From NCBI GenBank assembly GCA_023394965.1, contig JAEWZX010000007.1, positions 218,087-282,086 of the forward strand: 64,000 nt of DNA, in the 5' to 3' direction. This document shows positions 23,642 to 32,526 of the stretch, one piece after another (positions within the stretch are counted from its first letter, which is position 1; each line of letters starts with the position of its first letter). The notes under the pieces are model-generated. The model saw nothing but the letters and a program-made list of their open reading frames with translations, did no database searches and was not told the origin of the DNA. Source of the stretch: Pseudomonadota bacterium (lineage in GTDB: Bacteria > Pseudomonadota > Alphaproteobacteria > Sphingomonadales > Sphingomonadaceae). The position numbers and the translations under genes were made by a program.

Positions 23642-23800
23642 AGACAAAATCGGCCAAGATCGGTGCTTTCCGGGGTCAAAGCCGGAAAAATTAGGGTGAA
23701 GCGACAGTTCACCCTTTGATATTGCAGTGCACACCGTCTGGAAAAGCCTTCGATTATCTCGAACGTCCCGTCGAGTCGTCGCTCAAAGTCTTAACTTATG

Positions 23801-26188
23801 TTAATGGGCTGTAGTGGAAGGTGCCCGATGAGGATGATCCGGCTGGCTCGCTAGATCATCCGCCTCTGTCCACTCGATCGGTTCAGGCACGCTGCACAAG
23901 GCATGTGCCAGCACTTCGTCGACATGGGAAACCGGGACGATTTCCAAACCGTCTTTCACATTGCCGGGGATTTCGGCCAGATCCTTGACGTTTTCTTCCG
24001 GGATCAGAACCTTCTTGATGCCCCCACGCAATGCTGCAAGCAGTTTCTCCTTAAGCCCACCAATCGCAAGCACACGGCCACGCAGCGTCACTTCGCCAGT
24101 CATCGCGACATCGCAGCGCACGGGAATGCCAGAAAGTGTGGAGACGATCGAAGTCACCATGCCCACGCCGGCGCTGGGGCCATCCTTCGGCACGGCGCCT
24201 TCGGGAAGGTGGATATGAATATTCCGGCGATGAAACAGACTGGGCTTGATGCCGTAATGCGGCGCGCGCGCCTTCACGAAGCTGAACGCCGCGGCCACAC
24301 TTTCGTTCATCACTTCGCCGAGCTTGCCAGTCGTCTTGATTTCGCCCTTGCCCGGCGTTGTCACGCTTTCGATGGTCAGCAGTTCACCGCCCACCTCGGT
24401 CCATGCAAGGCCAGTCACGGCGCCGACCTGCGGTTCTTCCTCGCTCATACCGTGCTTGAACTTGCGGACACCGGCAAATTCGCTGAGGTTTTCGGGAGTG
24501 ATCGTGACACTCTCGGCTTGCTTCTCGAGAATTTTGCGCAGCGACTTGCGGGCCAATCGCGCAAGCTCCCGCTCGAGCGTGCGAACCCCCGCCTCACGCG
24601 TGTAATAGCGGATTAGATCGCGCAGGCCGTCTTCGGTAAGCTCGAATTCGTCCTTCTTGAGGCCATGCTCTCCAATCTGTTTGGGCAGCAGATGGCGTTT
24701 CGCAATCTCGACTTTTTCATCCTCGGTGTATCCTTCCAGACGGATGATTTCCATGCGGTCGAGCAATGGCTGTGGCAGATTGAGACTGTTTGCCGTGGTG
24801 ACGAACATGATGTCGGACAGATCGAGGTCCAGTTCGAGATAGTGGTCCTGGAACTTGTTGTTCTGTTCCGGATCCAGCACCTCGAGCAGGGCCGAGGCAG
24901 GATCACCGCGGAAATCCTGACCAAGCTTGTCGATTTCATCGAGCAGGAAGAGCGGATTGATTTTTCCTGCTTTCTTCAGATTGCTGACGATCTTGCCCGG
25001 TAGCGAACCAATATACGTGCGCCGGTGGCCCCGAATTTCCGCTTCATCGCGGACGCCGCCCAGCGATTGGCGCACGAATTCGCGGCCCGTTGCCTTCGCA
25101 ATGCTCTTGCCCAGGGAGGTCTTGCCCACCCCGGGAGGGCCCACGAGACACAGAATCGGCCCCTTGAGCTTCCGTGTGCGGGCTTGCACGGCCAGATATT
25201 CGACGATGCGGTCCTTGACCTTTTCCAGGCCGTAATGATCGGCATCGAGCACTTCCTGCGCCTTGCCGATATCTTTCTTGACCTTGCTCTTCTTGCCCCA
25301 GGGAAGGCCGAGCAGCACATCCAGATAATTCCGGATGACAGTCGCCTCCGCGCTCATCGGCTGCATGGCCTTGAGTTTCTTGAGCTCGCCTTCCGCTTTT
25401 TCGCGCGCTTCCTTGCTGAGTTTGGTCTTGGCAATCTTTTCGGTCAGTTCGGCAATCTCATTGCTGCCGTCGTCGTCACCGCCCAGTTCGTTCTGGATCG
25501 CCTTCAACTGTTCGTTGAGGTAATATTCGCGCTGCGTGCGTTCCATCTGCCGCTTGACCCGGCCGCGAATGCGACGCTCCACCTGGAGCACGGAAAGTTC
25601 GCCCTCCATATAGGACATGACCATTTCGAGCCGCTTGAGAGGATCCTTTTCAACCAGCAGAGCCTGTTTGTCGGAAACCTTTGCGTTTATGGCCGCTGCG
25701 ATGGAATCGGCCAGTTCACCGGCATCATCGATATCGCCCAACTGCTCGGCGGCTTCTTCACCCAGCTTCTTGTTGAGCTTCGCATATTCGCCAAACTGTT
25801 CGACGACCTGCCGCATCATGGCGATCACTTCGCTGCCGGACGCAGTAACTTCGTCCTGCGGAAGCACGGCAGCTTCCACATGTTCCCCGCGTGCAGACAG
25901 CTGATCGAGTGTTGCACGAGTAGTACCCTGCACCAACACACGAACCGTACCATCAGGCAGTTTCAGAAGCTGCAGAACCTGAGCGATCACTCCGACATCG
26001 AACAAATCGTCACGCTCGGGATCGTCACACCCAGGATCGAGCTGCGCCAGCAGGAAGATGTCCTTGCTGCCTTCCATCGCCGCTTCGAGAGCGGCGACGG
26101 ATTTGTCGCGGCCCACAAACAAGGGCACGACCATACCAGGGAAAACCACGATGTCGCGCAAGGGAAGGAGGGGGTAAGTCTGTGTCAT
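23801..26188 (-). CDS. lon: ATP-dependent protease La (Lon)
   Basis: A 795-residue cytoplasmic quality-control protease. Domains in order: the N-terminal substrate-binding LON domain (YPLLPLRDIVVFPGMVVPLFVGR), coiled coil, the AAA+ module with GPPGVGKT and FLLDEIDKLG, and the C-terminal serine-lysine protease with KDGPSAGVG (Ser near residue 670) and the catalytic Lys about 43 residues later in GGIKKVLIPEEN. ATG 26188 is chosen because the family begins near MTxxYPLLPLRD; the frame extends 11 codons upstream. The C-terminus (SQPDHPHRAPSTTAH) is a short unconserved tail. HU follows downstream. Confidence 0.97.
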   Translation of the reverse strand: MTQTYPLLPLRDIVVFPGMVVPLFVGRDKSVAALEAAMEGSKDIFLLAQLDPGCDDPERDDLFDVGVIAQVLQLLKLPDGTVRVLVQGTTRATLDQLSARGEHVEAAVLPQDEVTASGSEVIAMMRQVVEQFGEYAKLNKKLGEEAAEQLGDIDDAGELADSIAAAINAKVSDKQALLVEKDPLKRLEMVMSYMEGELSVLQVERRIRGRVKRQMERTQREYYLNEQLKAIQNELGGDDDGSNEIAELTEKIAKTKLSKEAREKAEGELKKLKAMQPMSAEATVIRNYLDVLLGLPWGKKSKVKKDIGKAQEVLDADHYGLEKVKDRIVEYLAVQARTRKLKGPILCLVGPPGVGKTSLGKSIAKATGREFVRQSLGGVRDEAEIRGHRRTYIGSLPGKIVSNLKKAGKINPLFLLDEIDKLGQDFRGDPASALLEVLDPEQNNKFQDHYLELDLDLSDIMFVTTANSLNLPQPLLDRMEIIRLEGYTEDEKVEIAKRHLLPKQIGEHGLKKDEFELTEDGLRDLIRYYTREAGVRTLERELARLARKSLRKILEKQAESVTITPENLSEFAGVRKFKHGMSEEEPQVGAVTGLAWTEVGGELLTIESVTTPGKGEIKTTGKLGEVMNESVAAAFSFVKARAPHYGIKPSLFHRRNIHIHLPEGAVPKDGPSAGVGMVTSIVSTLSGIPVRCDVAMTGEVTLRGRVLAIGGLKEKLLAALRGGIKKVLIPEENVKDLAEIPGNVKDGLEIVPVSHVDEVLAHALCSVPEPIEWTEADDLASQPDHPHRAPSTTAH

Positions 26189-26503
26189 CAATAAATTCCG
26201 TTCGGGGCCTCGCCGGGCCATTTCACAAGGAATATGGTGACCGGCGCCCTACTCCGCAACGTCGCTGGAAAAAGTCATGTGGATGAGGCGGCACAGCAGG
26301 TCGAGGTTACACTACCGCAATGCGCGAAGAGCACCTTTGCGCTTGCTGGCCAACGGCATCAAAGCAAGCACCGGCTCTGTAGCACTGTGGTGGCGCCCCA
26401 AAATGGCGGTTGCGATCTTCTTTTACGTCTGGTGGGCGGACAGGCGGAAAAGAGAGTGGCTGTCTTAATGTGTCCTGCGCGTTTCCGCCGTGCCAGCTAA
26501 TCG
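26189..26503. other. intergenic region upstream of lon, no gene supported
   Basis: 315 bases between the lon start and the ybaB stop. A short plus-strand frame at 26277-26468 ends in a hydrophobic-basic stretch but has no ribosome-binding site, and I do not support it. The lon promoter should be here; I see no convincing heat-shock (sigma-32) promoter. Confidence 0.4.
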
Positions 26504-26842
26504 CTATCCCATGCCGGGGAGGTTGAAACCGGCCGGGAGACCGACGCCCTGCTGGATCTTTGCCATTTCTTCTGCCGACACGCGGTCCGCACGGTCGCGG
26601 GCGTCATTGAATGCTGCTGTGACGAGATCTTCAACCATCTGCTTTTCTTCCGGCTTCATCATGCTGTCGTCGATCGTTACACCGAGTATGCGGCCCCGCG
26701 CAGTCGCGCGGACCTTGACCAGACCGCCGCCAGCGGTGCCTTCAACCTCGATTTCATCGAGCTTGGCCTGGGCATCGCCCATCTGCTTCTGGATCGTTTC
26801 GGCGGCCTTCTGGGCCTGCGCGAGCATTTCTTCCATGTTCAT
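26504..26842 (-). CDS. YbaB/EbfC family nucleoid-associated protein
   Basis: A 112-residue small DNA-binding protein that forms tweezer-shaped dimers. The sequence has the family pattern: MEEMLAQAQKAAETIQKQM, then EVEGTAGGGLVKV, then the ITIDDSMMKPEEKQMVEDLV-like helix start. It overlaps the dnaX stop by 4 bases (ATGA), the usual dnaX-ybaB coupling. In many genomes recR follows; here lon does. Confidence 0.95.
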   Translation of the reverse strand: MNMEEMLAQAQKAAETIQKQMGDAQAKLDEIEVEGTAGGGLVKVRATARGRILGVTIDDSMMKPEEKQMVEDLVTAAFNDARDRADRVSAEEMAKIQQGVGLPAGFNLPGMG

Positions 26843-28674
26843 GCTTTTCTACTCCAGGGTATTTCGCGGCGCTGGGGAGATGCGCCGTCATCATCAACCA
26901 GTTCCGCATTAGGAAACGTTTCAAAACCAGCCTTGACCAGCGGATGGCTGCGCATGGCGGCGGCGGCGGCTTCACGTTCGCTGACCTGTATTTCGACGAG
27001 CGAGGGTGAACCCGCCCCTCCTGCGACCTCCTCAACAGTCCAGCGCTTGCCGGTGTGGCGGTGCAGCGCGTCTCTGAGAACAGGCGCGATGTCGTCACTG
27101 AACTTGGCATCGCGGCCATAACGCAGAACCCCATCGGCCAGTTCGACCACCCGCACCTGCAAACGCATAATGCTGGCTTCCTGCATCAGCCCGGAGGCAT
27201 CGACCGCATCGACCAGTTCCACCCAGCTCAGCGACTCCTGAGGGGCCGGAGCCGGCGCCGCGCCAGAATTCTCTGCCGGGCGGGAAGGTCCCGCTTCTGC
27301 CAGTGTTTCGATCTTCTTTGCCAGCTTGCCAGGGTCTGGCATCTGCCCGGCATGCAGGGTCCGCAACAGCGCCATGCGCAGGGCAACCAGGGGATCGGGC
27401 GCCAGACGGACTTCTTCATGACCCTTGAGCAGGAGCTGCCACAAACGATGCAGCTGGCCCGCCGGAATGCGCCCGGCCCAGTCGGCAAGCTGCTCGCGCT
27501 CGTCCGGGCTGACACCTTCGGGTTCGCCGCCCGACACCTGCGCCACGGTAATGCGATGGGCGACGTCCATCTGCGCGCGCATGAGGGCCAGGGGTTCCAC
27601 GCCGAGCGCGTATTGTTCGTCGATTGCCGCCAGAAGTTCGCGGCCCTCGCCTGCCAGAATGTGCCCGAAGAGGCGGCGCTGGGCACCCTTGTCGGCCAGC
27701 CCCAGCATGTCGCGTACACGGGCGGCAGTCACCCTTCCTTCGGTGTCGAGATCGGCGTGGGCGATCGCCTGATCGAGGATCGATAGACCATCGCGCACCG
27801 AGCCTTCGGCGGCATTGGCGACAATGTGCAGCGCTTCCGCATCGGCTTCCACACCTTCCTTGGCGCAGATCTCGGCGAAGTGACTTTCAAGCAGTTCGAC
27901 CGGGATGCGGCGCAGGTCGAAACGTTGCGTACGGCTGAGTACGGTGACCGGCAGCTTGTCGACCTCGGTCGTGGCAAAGAGGAATTTCACATGCGCAGGC
28001 GGTTCCTCAAGTGTCTTGAGCAATGCATTGAAAGCATTACGCGAAAGCATGTGCACTTCGTCGATAATATAGATCTTGTAGCGCGCCGAAACCGCGGCAT
28101 AGCGCACGGCTTCGATGATTTCGCGCACGTCGTCGACGCCGGTGTGGCTGGCGGCGTCCATTTCGATGACGTCGATGTGGCGGCCTTCGGCGATCGCGCG
28201 GCAGGGTTCGCATACGCCGCAGGGGCTGATCGTCGGGCCGCCGTTTCCATCGGGTCCGATGCAGTTGAGAGCCTTGGCGATCAGGCGCGCCGTGGAGGTT
28301 TTACCGACCCCGCGCACCCCGGTCATGAGGAAGGCATGAGCCAGCCTGTCGCGGGCGATTGCATTGGCCAGAGTACGCACCATCGCTTCCTGGCCGATGA
28401 GTTCGGCAAAGGTCTGCGGGCGGTATTTGCGGGCCAGCACGCGATAGGGCTGAGCCGCCTGCTGAACATGATACTCTTGTCGATCAGGCGTCTGATCCGC
28501 AGCCTGACCCGTCCGATCGGGTGCAGAAGGCGTCCGATCCCCGCCGAACAGGGCTTCCTGCCCGGCCTCTTCGAGGTCCGCCGCACTCGGCGTGGCAGGC
28601 GCATCGCCCGCGTCAGGCCCTTCGGCGTCGCTCTCCCAAGGGAGGCCGTCTGGATTGTCCGGTGAATCACCCAT
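26839..28674 (-). CDS. dnaX: DNA polymerase III subunit gamma/tau
   Basis: A 611-residue clamp-loader ATPase of the replisome. After an acidic proline-rich N-terminal extension of about 80 residues, common in sphingomonads, come YRVLARKYRPQTFAELIGQ, Walker A GVRGVGKT, the zinc-binding cysteine cluster (CIGP...CGVCEPC), Walker B IYIIDEVHMLS, and the SRC-like TVLSRTQRFDL. The C-terminal half is the tau-specific region. ATG 28674 is used; the frame extends to 28710 into the region before the SRP RNA gene. Coupled to ybaB. Confidence 0.96.
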   Translation of the reverse strand: MGDSPDNPDGLPWESDAEGPDAGDAPATPSAADLEEAGQEALFGGDRTPSAPDRTGQAADQTPDRQEYHVQQAAQPYRVLARKYRPQTFAELIGQEAMVRTLANAIARDRLAHAFLMTGVRGVGKTSTARLIAKALNCIGPDGNGGPTISPCGVCEPCRAIAEGRHIDVIEMDAASHTGVDDVREIIEAVRYAAVSARYKIYIIDEVHMLSRNAFNALLKTLEEPPAHVKFLFATTEVDKLPVTVLSRTQRFDLRRIPVELLESHFAEICAKEGVEADAEALHIVANAAEGSVRDGLSILDQAIAHADLDTEGRVTAARVRDMLGLADKGAQRRLFGHILAGEGRELLAAIDEQYALGVEPLALMRAQMDVAHRITVAQVSGGEPEGVSPDEREQLADWAGRIPAGQLHRLWQLLLKGHEEVRLAPDPLVALRMALLRTLHAGQMPDPGKLAKKIETLAEAGPSRPAENSGAAPAPAPQESLSWVELVDAVDASGLMQEASIMRLQVRVVELADGVLRYGRDAKFSDDIAPVLRDALHRHTGKRWTVEEVAGGAGSPSLVEIQVSEREAAAAAMRSHPLVKAGFETFPNAELVDDDGASPQRREIPWSRKA

Positions 28675-28736
28675 GTTGGAACAGGTAGGGGCTGACGGCC
28701 CGAATGTCATGCCATCACGGTTACGAATTGTGGGTG

Positions 28737-28830
28737 AAAAAGGAGCCGGCCGACCCGCCGCAATCCACCTGGGCTGCTTCCTTCCGGATCTGACCCGGTG
28801 AGCGAACGCAAACGTCCGACCGACTCCCGG
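28737..28830 (-). ncRNA. ffs: signal recognition particle RNA (4.5S, small bacterial type)
   Basis: The minus strand carries GGTCAGATCCGGAAGGAAGC, the nearly invariant Ffh-binding loop of SRP RNA. The flanks pair: GGAGTCGGTCGG at the 5' end with TCGGCCGGCTCC at the 3' end, using G-U pairs, followed by a T run (CTTTTTC) as terminator. It lies just upstream of dnaX, the common alphaproteobacterial location. Ends are estimated to within a few bases. Confidence 0.9.
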
Positions 28831-28860
28831 CGCGCCATATGGCCGGATGTCGGATCAGTT

Positions 28861-29748
28861 TCAAGCACCCATCTGCTGCAACCATTCCGCAATTGCCTTT
28901 GCGGCTTCGGCCAGACTGGCTTCGGAATCGGAAACCGGCCCGTTCGCACCGTCGAGATAGGCGGCGAGGATGTATCTGTTTCCGCCGGGCGTCACGATCA
29001 TGGCGATATCGTTCACTTCGCCCTGTTCCCCCGTTCCGCAGGTGCCGGTTTTGTCGCCCGCCAGCCATTCAACCGGCAACCCGCCGCGCAGGCGGTTCAT
29101 GCCGGTCGTCGTTTCCACCAGCCATGTCTGCAGCAAAGCGCGGTCCGCCTGCGGCAGGCGGCCGCCCCACAGCAGTGTATCGACCAGCGCCGCATGGGCG
29201 GCAGGCGTGGCGGTATCGCGCGGGTCGCCCGGTGCATTTTCATTGAGGGTCGGCTCGTTCCGGTCGAGGCGCGTCGTCTTGTCCCCCAGCGCGCGCAGCC
29301 AGCGGGTGAAGCCTTCCGGCCCGCCCACTTCCGCCAGCAGCAGATTGGCTGCCGTATTGTCGCTGAGGATGACGGCGTGATGGGCCGCTTCGAGCCCGCT
29401 CATCCAGCCGAGCGCGGCGCGGTCTTTCGCATAAGGCGCATAGCTGAGAATATCCTGCGCCCCGAAAGCCAGCCGCTTGTCGCGCAGTCCCGGCGTGTCG
29501 AGCATCATCCCCGCCAGCGCCAGCTTGAAGGTCGAACACATGGCAAAGCGTTCATCACCGCGATAGGCGTAAATGACGCCCCTGTCCGGCGCATGAAGCG
29601 CGAGGCCGAGACGGCCCCCCGATGCGGCTTCTATACCCGCCATGCGCACGGCAAGATCCTGCTGCGCGGCGGAAGTTTCGAGCTGGCGCGGCGAATCGCC
29701 CGTACAGGCGCCGGTTGCCAGCAACAGCGGGATCAGAAGTGCCCTCAC
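28861..29748 (-). CDS. bla: class A beta-lactamase with carbapenemase-type Cys69-Cys238 pair
   Basis: A 295-residue exported serine beta-lactamase. All class A motifs are present: S72-T-F-K75 (Ambler 70-73), S129-D-N131 (130-132), E165-x-x-x-N169 (166/170) and K233-T-G (234-236). Cys71 precedes the catalytic serine and Cys237 follows KTGT, the disulfide pair seen in KPC, SME and NmcA carbapenemases; the segment GDKTGTCG is identical to theirs. The N-terminus (MRALLIPLLLATGACTG) is a signal peptide with an imperfect lipobox. It is chromosomal, between SRP RNA and core genes, with no mobile element beside it. Actual substrate range cannot be read from this. Confidence 0.93.
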   Translation of the reverse strand: MRALLIPLLLATGACTGDSPRQLETSAAQQDLAVRMAGIEAASGGRLGLALHAPDRGVIYAYRGDERFAMCSTFKLALAGMMLDTPGLRDKRLAFGAQDILSYAPYAKDRAALGWMSGLEAAHHAVILSDNTAANLLLAEVGGPEGFTRWLRALGDKTTRLDRNEPTLNENAPGDPRDTATPAAHAALVDTLLWGGRLPQADRALLQTWLVETTTGMNRLRGGLPVEWLAGDKTGTCGTGEQGEVNDIAMIVTPGGNRYILAAYLDGANGPVSDSEASLAEAAKAIAEWLQQMGA

Positions 29749-29757
29749 CCGCAGGCG

Positions 29758-30036
29758 TCAGCGAAAATTATCGGCGTAGGCCTGAAGCTTGAGCGTCTTG
29801 GGAGGAGTGGCGTGGACGCGGGCGGGAATGCCGTATTTTTCGGCATACGCTTTCGCTTCGTCCCTGGTCGGGAAAGTCAGCTGCACCTGTGCCTGCGTGT
29901 CGCTGCTGCCGGTCCAGCCCATCAACGGGTCGGCACGGCGGGCTTCGGACTGCTCGAATTCGAGCACCCATTCATCGGTGCGGGCCTTGCCCGACTGCAT
30001 CGCGTTCTTGGGTCGCTGATAAATACGTGCTGCCAT
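29758..30036 (-). CDS. ETC complex I subunit, NDUFS4-like
   Basis: A 92-residue accessory subunit of NADH:ubiquinone oxidoreductase, the bacterial counterpart of mitochondrial NDUFS4. The family pattern is clear: ARIYQRPKNAMQSG, WVLEFEQSEARRADPLMGWTGS, then LTFPTRDEAKAYAEKYGI. It is found in alphaproteobacteria and mitochondria, which supports the taxonomic call. It lies between hrpB and the beta-lactamase on the same strand with short gaps. Confidence 0.92.
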   Translation of the reverse strand: MAARIYQRPKNAMQSGKARTDEWVLEFEQSEARRADPLMGWTGSSDTQAQVQLTFPTRDEAKAYAEKYGIPARVHATPPKTLKLQAYADNFR

Positions 30037-30053
30037 AGTGGACGCCCCTTAAT

Positions 30054-32498
30054 TCACCCGTCGGATTTTTGGAAGGCGTTCTTGGTCTTCAGGCTGGGCT
30101 TTTCCGTCCACGGTTCCTCCGGCCAGCGGTGCTTGGGATAACGGCCCTTCATGTCCTTGCGCACATCGGCCCAGCTTCCGCGCCAGAAACCCGGCAGATC
30201 GCGAGTGGACTGGATCGGCCGCCCGGCAGGGCTGGTGAGCTTGAGCAGCAGCGGCGTATCGCCGATCATTGGGTGACGTTCCAGCCCGAAGAGCGCCTGC
30301 ACGCGCACTTCCACGCTGGGCGCATCGTCCCCCGTATAATCGATTTGGTGTGTGGTACCGGCAGGCGAGGTGAAGTCGCGCGGGGCCTGCAGGTCCAGTC
30401 GCTGGCGGCTGTCCCAGTCGAGCTGGCCCAGCAGCGCATCCACCAGCCTGCCCTTCGGCAGATCGAGATCGCGCCGCCCTTCCAGCAGCGGTGCCAGCCA
30501 GAGCGCGGCATTTTCGGCCAGACCGTCTGCCGACAGACCTTCGACCCCGGCATAACTTGCCCGCGCAAGCATTTCTGCCGGAAGGATTTTTGCCGGGTTT
30601 TCCAGAGCTTTTTCCACAAGCATATCCACAATCGCCTGCCCGTCAGGCGCAGGATCGGAACCCCGCGCCAGGGTGATCGCGCCCAGCCTGCGTTCCAGCA
30701 GGGCTTCCACCCGGTCGCCCGTCCAGCGCAGCACCTGCCTGCGTTCGATCCGGTCCGGCAGCCACCGTTCCAGATCGGCTTCTTCCAGAGCCATCGCCGA
30801 TGTGATCCGCGCGCCCCTGGCCTGCCCCTGCGCATCGCCCACAACCAGAAACTGCGCCCGGGCGAGCGCCGACGCGGGATCGAGCATGAAGCCCCTGCCC
30901 CCGGCGGTGATCCAGTTTTCGCCACCGGCATCGCGGCGTCGGGCGATGAATTCGGGCCGTCCGGCAGCCAGCAGAATACCAAGAGGCGGCGTCTGGCCCC
31001 CGTCCCCATCCCTTTCGCCGCGCCCCATCACAAGCTCGCGCGCCTGCCTCGCCCATCGGCCCGCCAGCTTGCGGCTCGCCTCTGCCCGGGCGCTGCGGTC
31101 GGTTTTCCAGCGCGCCAGACGCGCTTCGAGATCTTCGCCGCGACCGCCCAGCCCGCGTTCCTGCAACAGCAGTGCGATCTGTGCCGCCGGCATGTCTGCC
31201 CCATATTCCGCCCCGAAGAGGGTGGTGGCCGCTCCTTGCGGGTCCAGCGGCAGCCGTGCCAGACGCTCCCCCCGGTCGGTGATGCGCCCTTCCCCATCCA
31301 AGGCGCCCAGCGCTTCCAGCGTGCTGCGCGCGGCGGCGATGGATGCCGCTGGCGGCGGATCGAGCCAGGCCAGTTCCAGCGGATCACCGCTGCCCCATTG
31401 GGCCAGCGCCAGCACCAGCGGCGCAAGGTCGGCGGTAAGCATTTCGGGCGGATCGTAAGGTGGGCGGCCGCCATGACCGCCCTCTTCCCACAGGCGATAG
31501 GCCACCCCCGGCCCCTGCCGCGCCGCACGCCCGGCGCGCTGCGCCGCTGCGGCCTGGCTGGCGCGATGGGTGACCAGATGCGTGGTCCCGGCGGCGCGGT
31601 CGAATTCGGCGCGGCGGGACAGACCGGCATCGACCACCACCGAAACGCCGTCCAGCGTCAGCGATGTTTCGGCAATGGCAGTGGCCAGAACGATCCGGCG
31701 GCGGCCTTCGGCATCGCGGCGGATGGCCCGGCGCTGGCCTGCAGGATCGACCTGCCCGTGCAGCGGCAGCACCAGCGCGCTTGGAAGGCGCGCTTCCAAC
31801 CGTTCGCCCACCCGCTCTATCTCGCGCACCCCGGGCAGGAAGGCGAGAATATCGCCTTCTTCCTGGCGCCAGGCGGTGACGATGGCCTGTGCTGCCGAAT
31901 CTTCCACCGGCACTTGCGGGGAGGAGCCAAGCCATTCGATTCGCAGCGGATGCGCCCGGCCCGCACTTTCGATGACCGGCGTATCCCTGCCCAGCAGGTT
32001 GGCGAAACGCGCGCCGTCGATGGTGGCCGACATCACCAGCACGCGCAGATCTTCGCGCAGTACGCCCCGGCTTTCGAGTGCCAGCGCCAGGCCGAGATCG
32101 CTGTCGAGATGGCGTTCATGCGCTTCATCGAACAGCACCGCCGATATTCCGGGCAGTTCGGGATCGCCCAGAATGGTGTTCACGAAAATGGCCTCGGTCA
32201 CCACCAATACGCGGGTTTTCGCGGATCTCTTGCTGTCGAGGCGAGTGATATAGCCGATCGTCTCGCCCGGCTTTTCACCCAGCGTTTCGGCCATCCGTTC
32301 CGCCGCAGCGCGTGCCGCCACCCGCCGGGGCGATGTGAGGATGATCGTGCCCTTGCACCAGTCTTCGTCCAGCAGGGCGGGGGCAACTGCCGTGGTCTTG
32401 CCCGCACCCGGCGGCGCGACCAGCACGGCACCGGTGCTCCGGCGCAGCGCGCCGAGCAGGTCCGGCATGACGGCATGAATGGGCAGATCGTTACTCAC
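30054..32498 (-). CDS. hrpB: ATP-dependent helicase HrpB
   Basis: An 814-residue DEAH-box helicase. Motif I is APPGAGKT, motif II DEAH in AVLFDEAHERHLDSDL, motif III SATI, and motif VI in QRAGRAARQGPG. A helicase-associated HA2 domain and the HrpB-specific C-terminus (TPLLLKLTSPAGRPIQSTRDLPGFW) follow. Its cellular role is poorly defined. It lies 17 bases upstream of the NDUFS4-like gene on the same strand. Confidence 0.95.
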   Translation of the reverse strand: MSNDLPIHAVMPDLLGALRRSTGAVLVAPPGAGKTTAVAPALLDEDWCKGTIILTSPRRVAARAAAERMAETLGEKPGETIGYITRLDSKRSAKTRVLVVTEAIFVNTILGDPELPGISAVLFDEAHERHLDSDLGLALALESRGVLREDLRVLVMSATIDGARFANLLGRDTPVIESAGRAHPLRIEWLGSSPQVPVEDSAAQAIVTAWRQEEGDILAFLPGVREIERVGERLEARLPSALVLPLHGQVDPAGQRRAIRRDAEGRRRIVLATAIAETSLTLDGVSVVVDAGLSRRAEFDRAAGTTHLVTHRASQAAAAQRAGRAARQGPGVAYRLWEEGGHGGRPPYDPPEMLTADLAPLVLALAQWGSGDPLELAWLDPPPAASIAAARSTLEALGALDGEGRITDRGERLARLPLDPQGAATTLFGAEYGADMPAAQIALLLQERGLGGRGEDLEARLARWKTDRSARAEASRKLAGRWARQARELVMGRGERDGDGGQTPPLGILLAAGRPEFIARRRDAGGENWITAGGRGFMLDPASALARAQFLVVGDAQGQARGARITSAMALEEADLERWLPDRIERRQVLRWTGDRVEALLERRLGAITLARGSDPAPDGQAIVDMLVEKALENPAKILPAEMLARASYAGVEGLSADGLAENAALWLAPLLEGRRDLDLPKGRLVDALLGQLDWDSRQRLDLQAPRDFTSPAGTTHQIDYTGDDAPSVEVRVQALFGLERHPMIGDTPLLLKLTSPAGRPIQSTRDLPGFWRGSWADVRKDMKGRYPKHRWPEEPWTEKPSLKTKNAFQKSDG

Positions 32499-32526
32499 GA
32501 GGATGCCCTATCACGTGGAGCCTCGA

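Noticed and set aside
26277..26468. Small plus-strand ORF upstream of lon with a hydrophobic-basic end
   Set aside because: No ribosome-binding site and no recognisable pattern.
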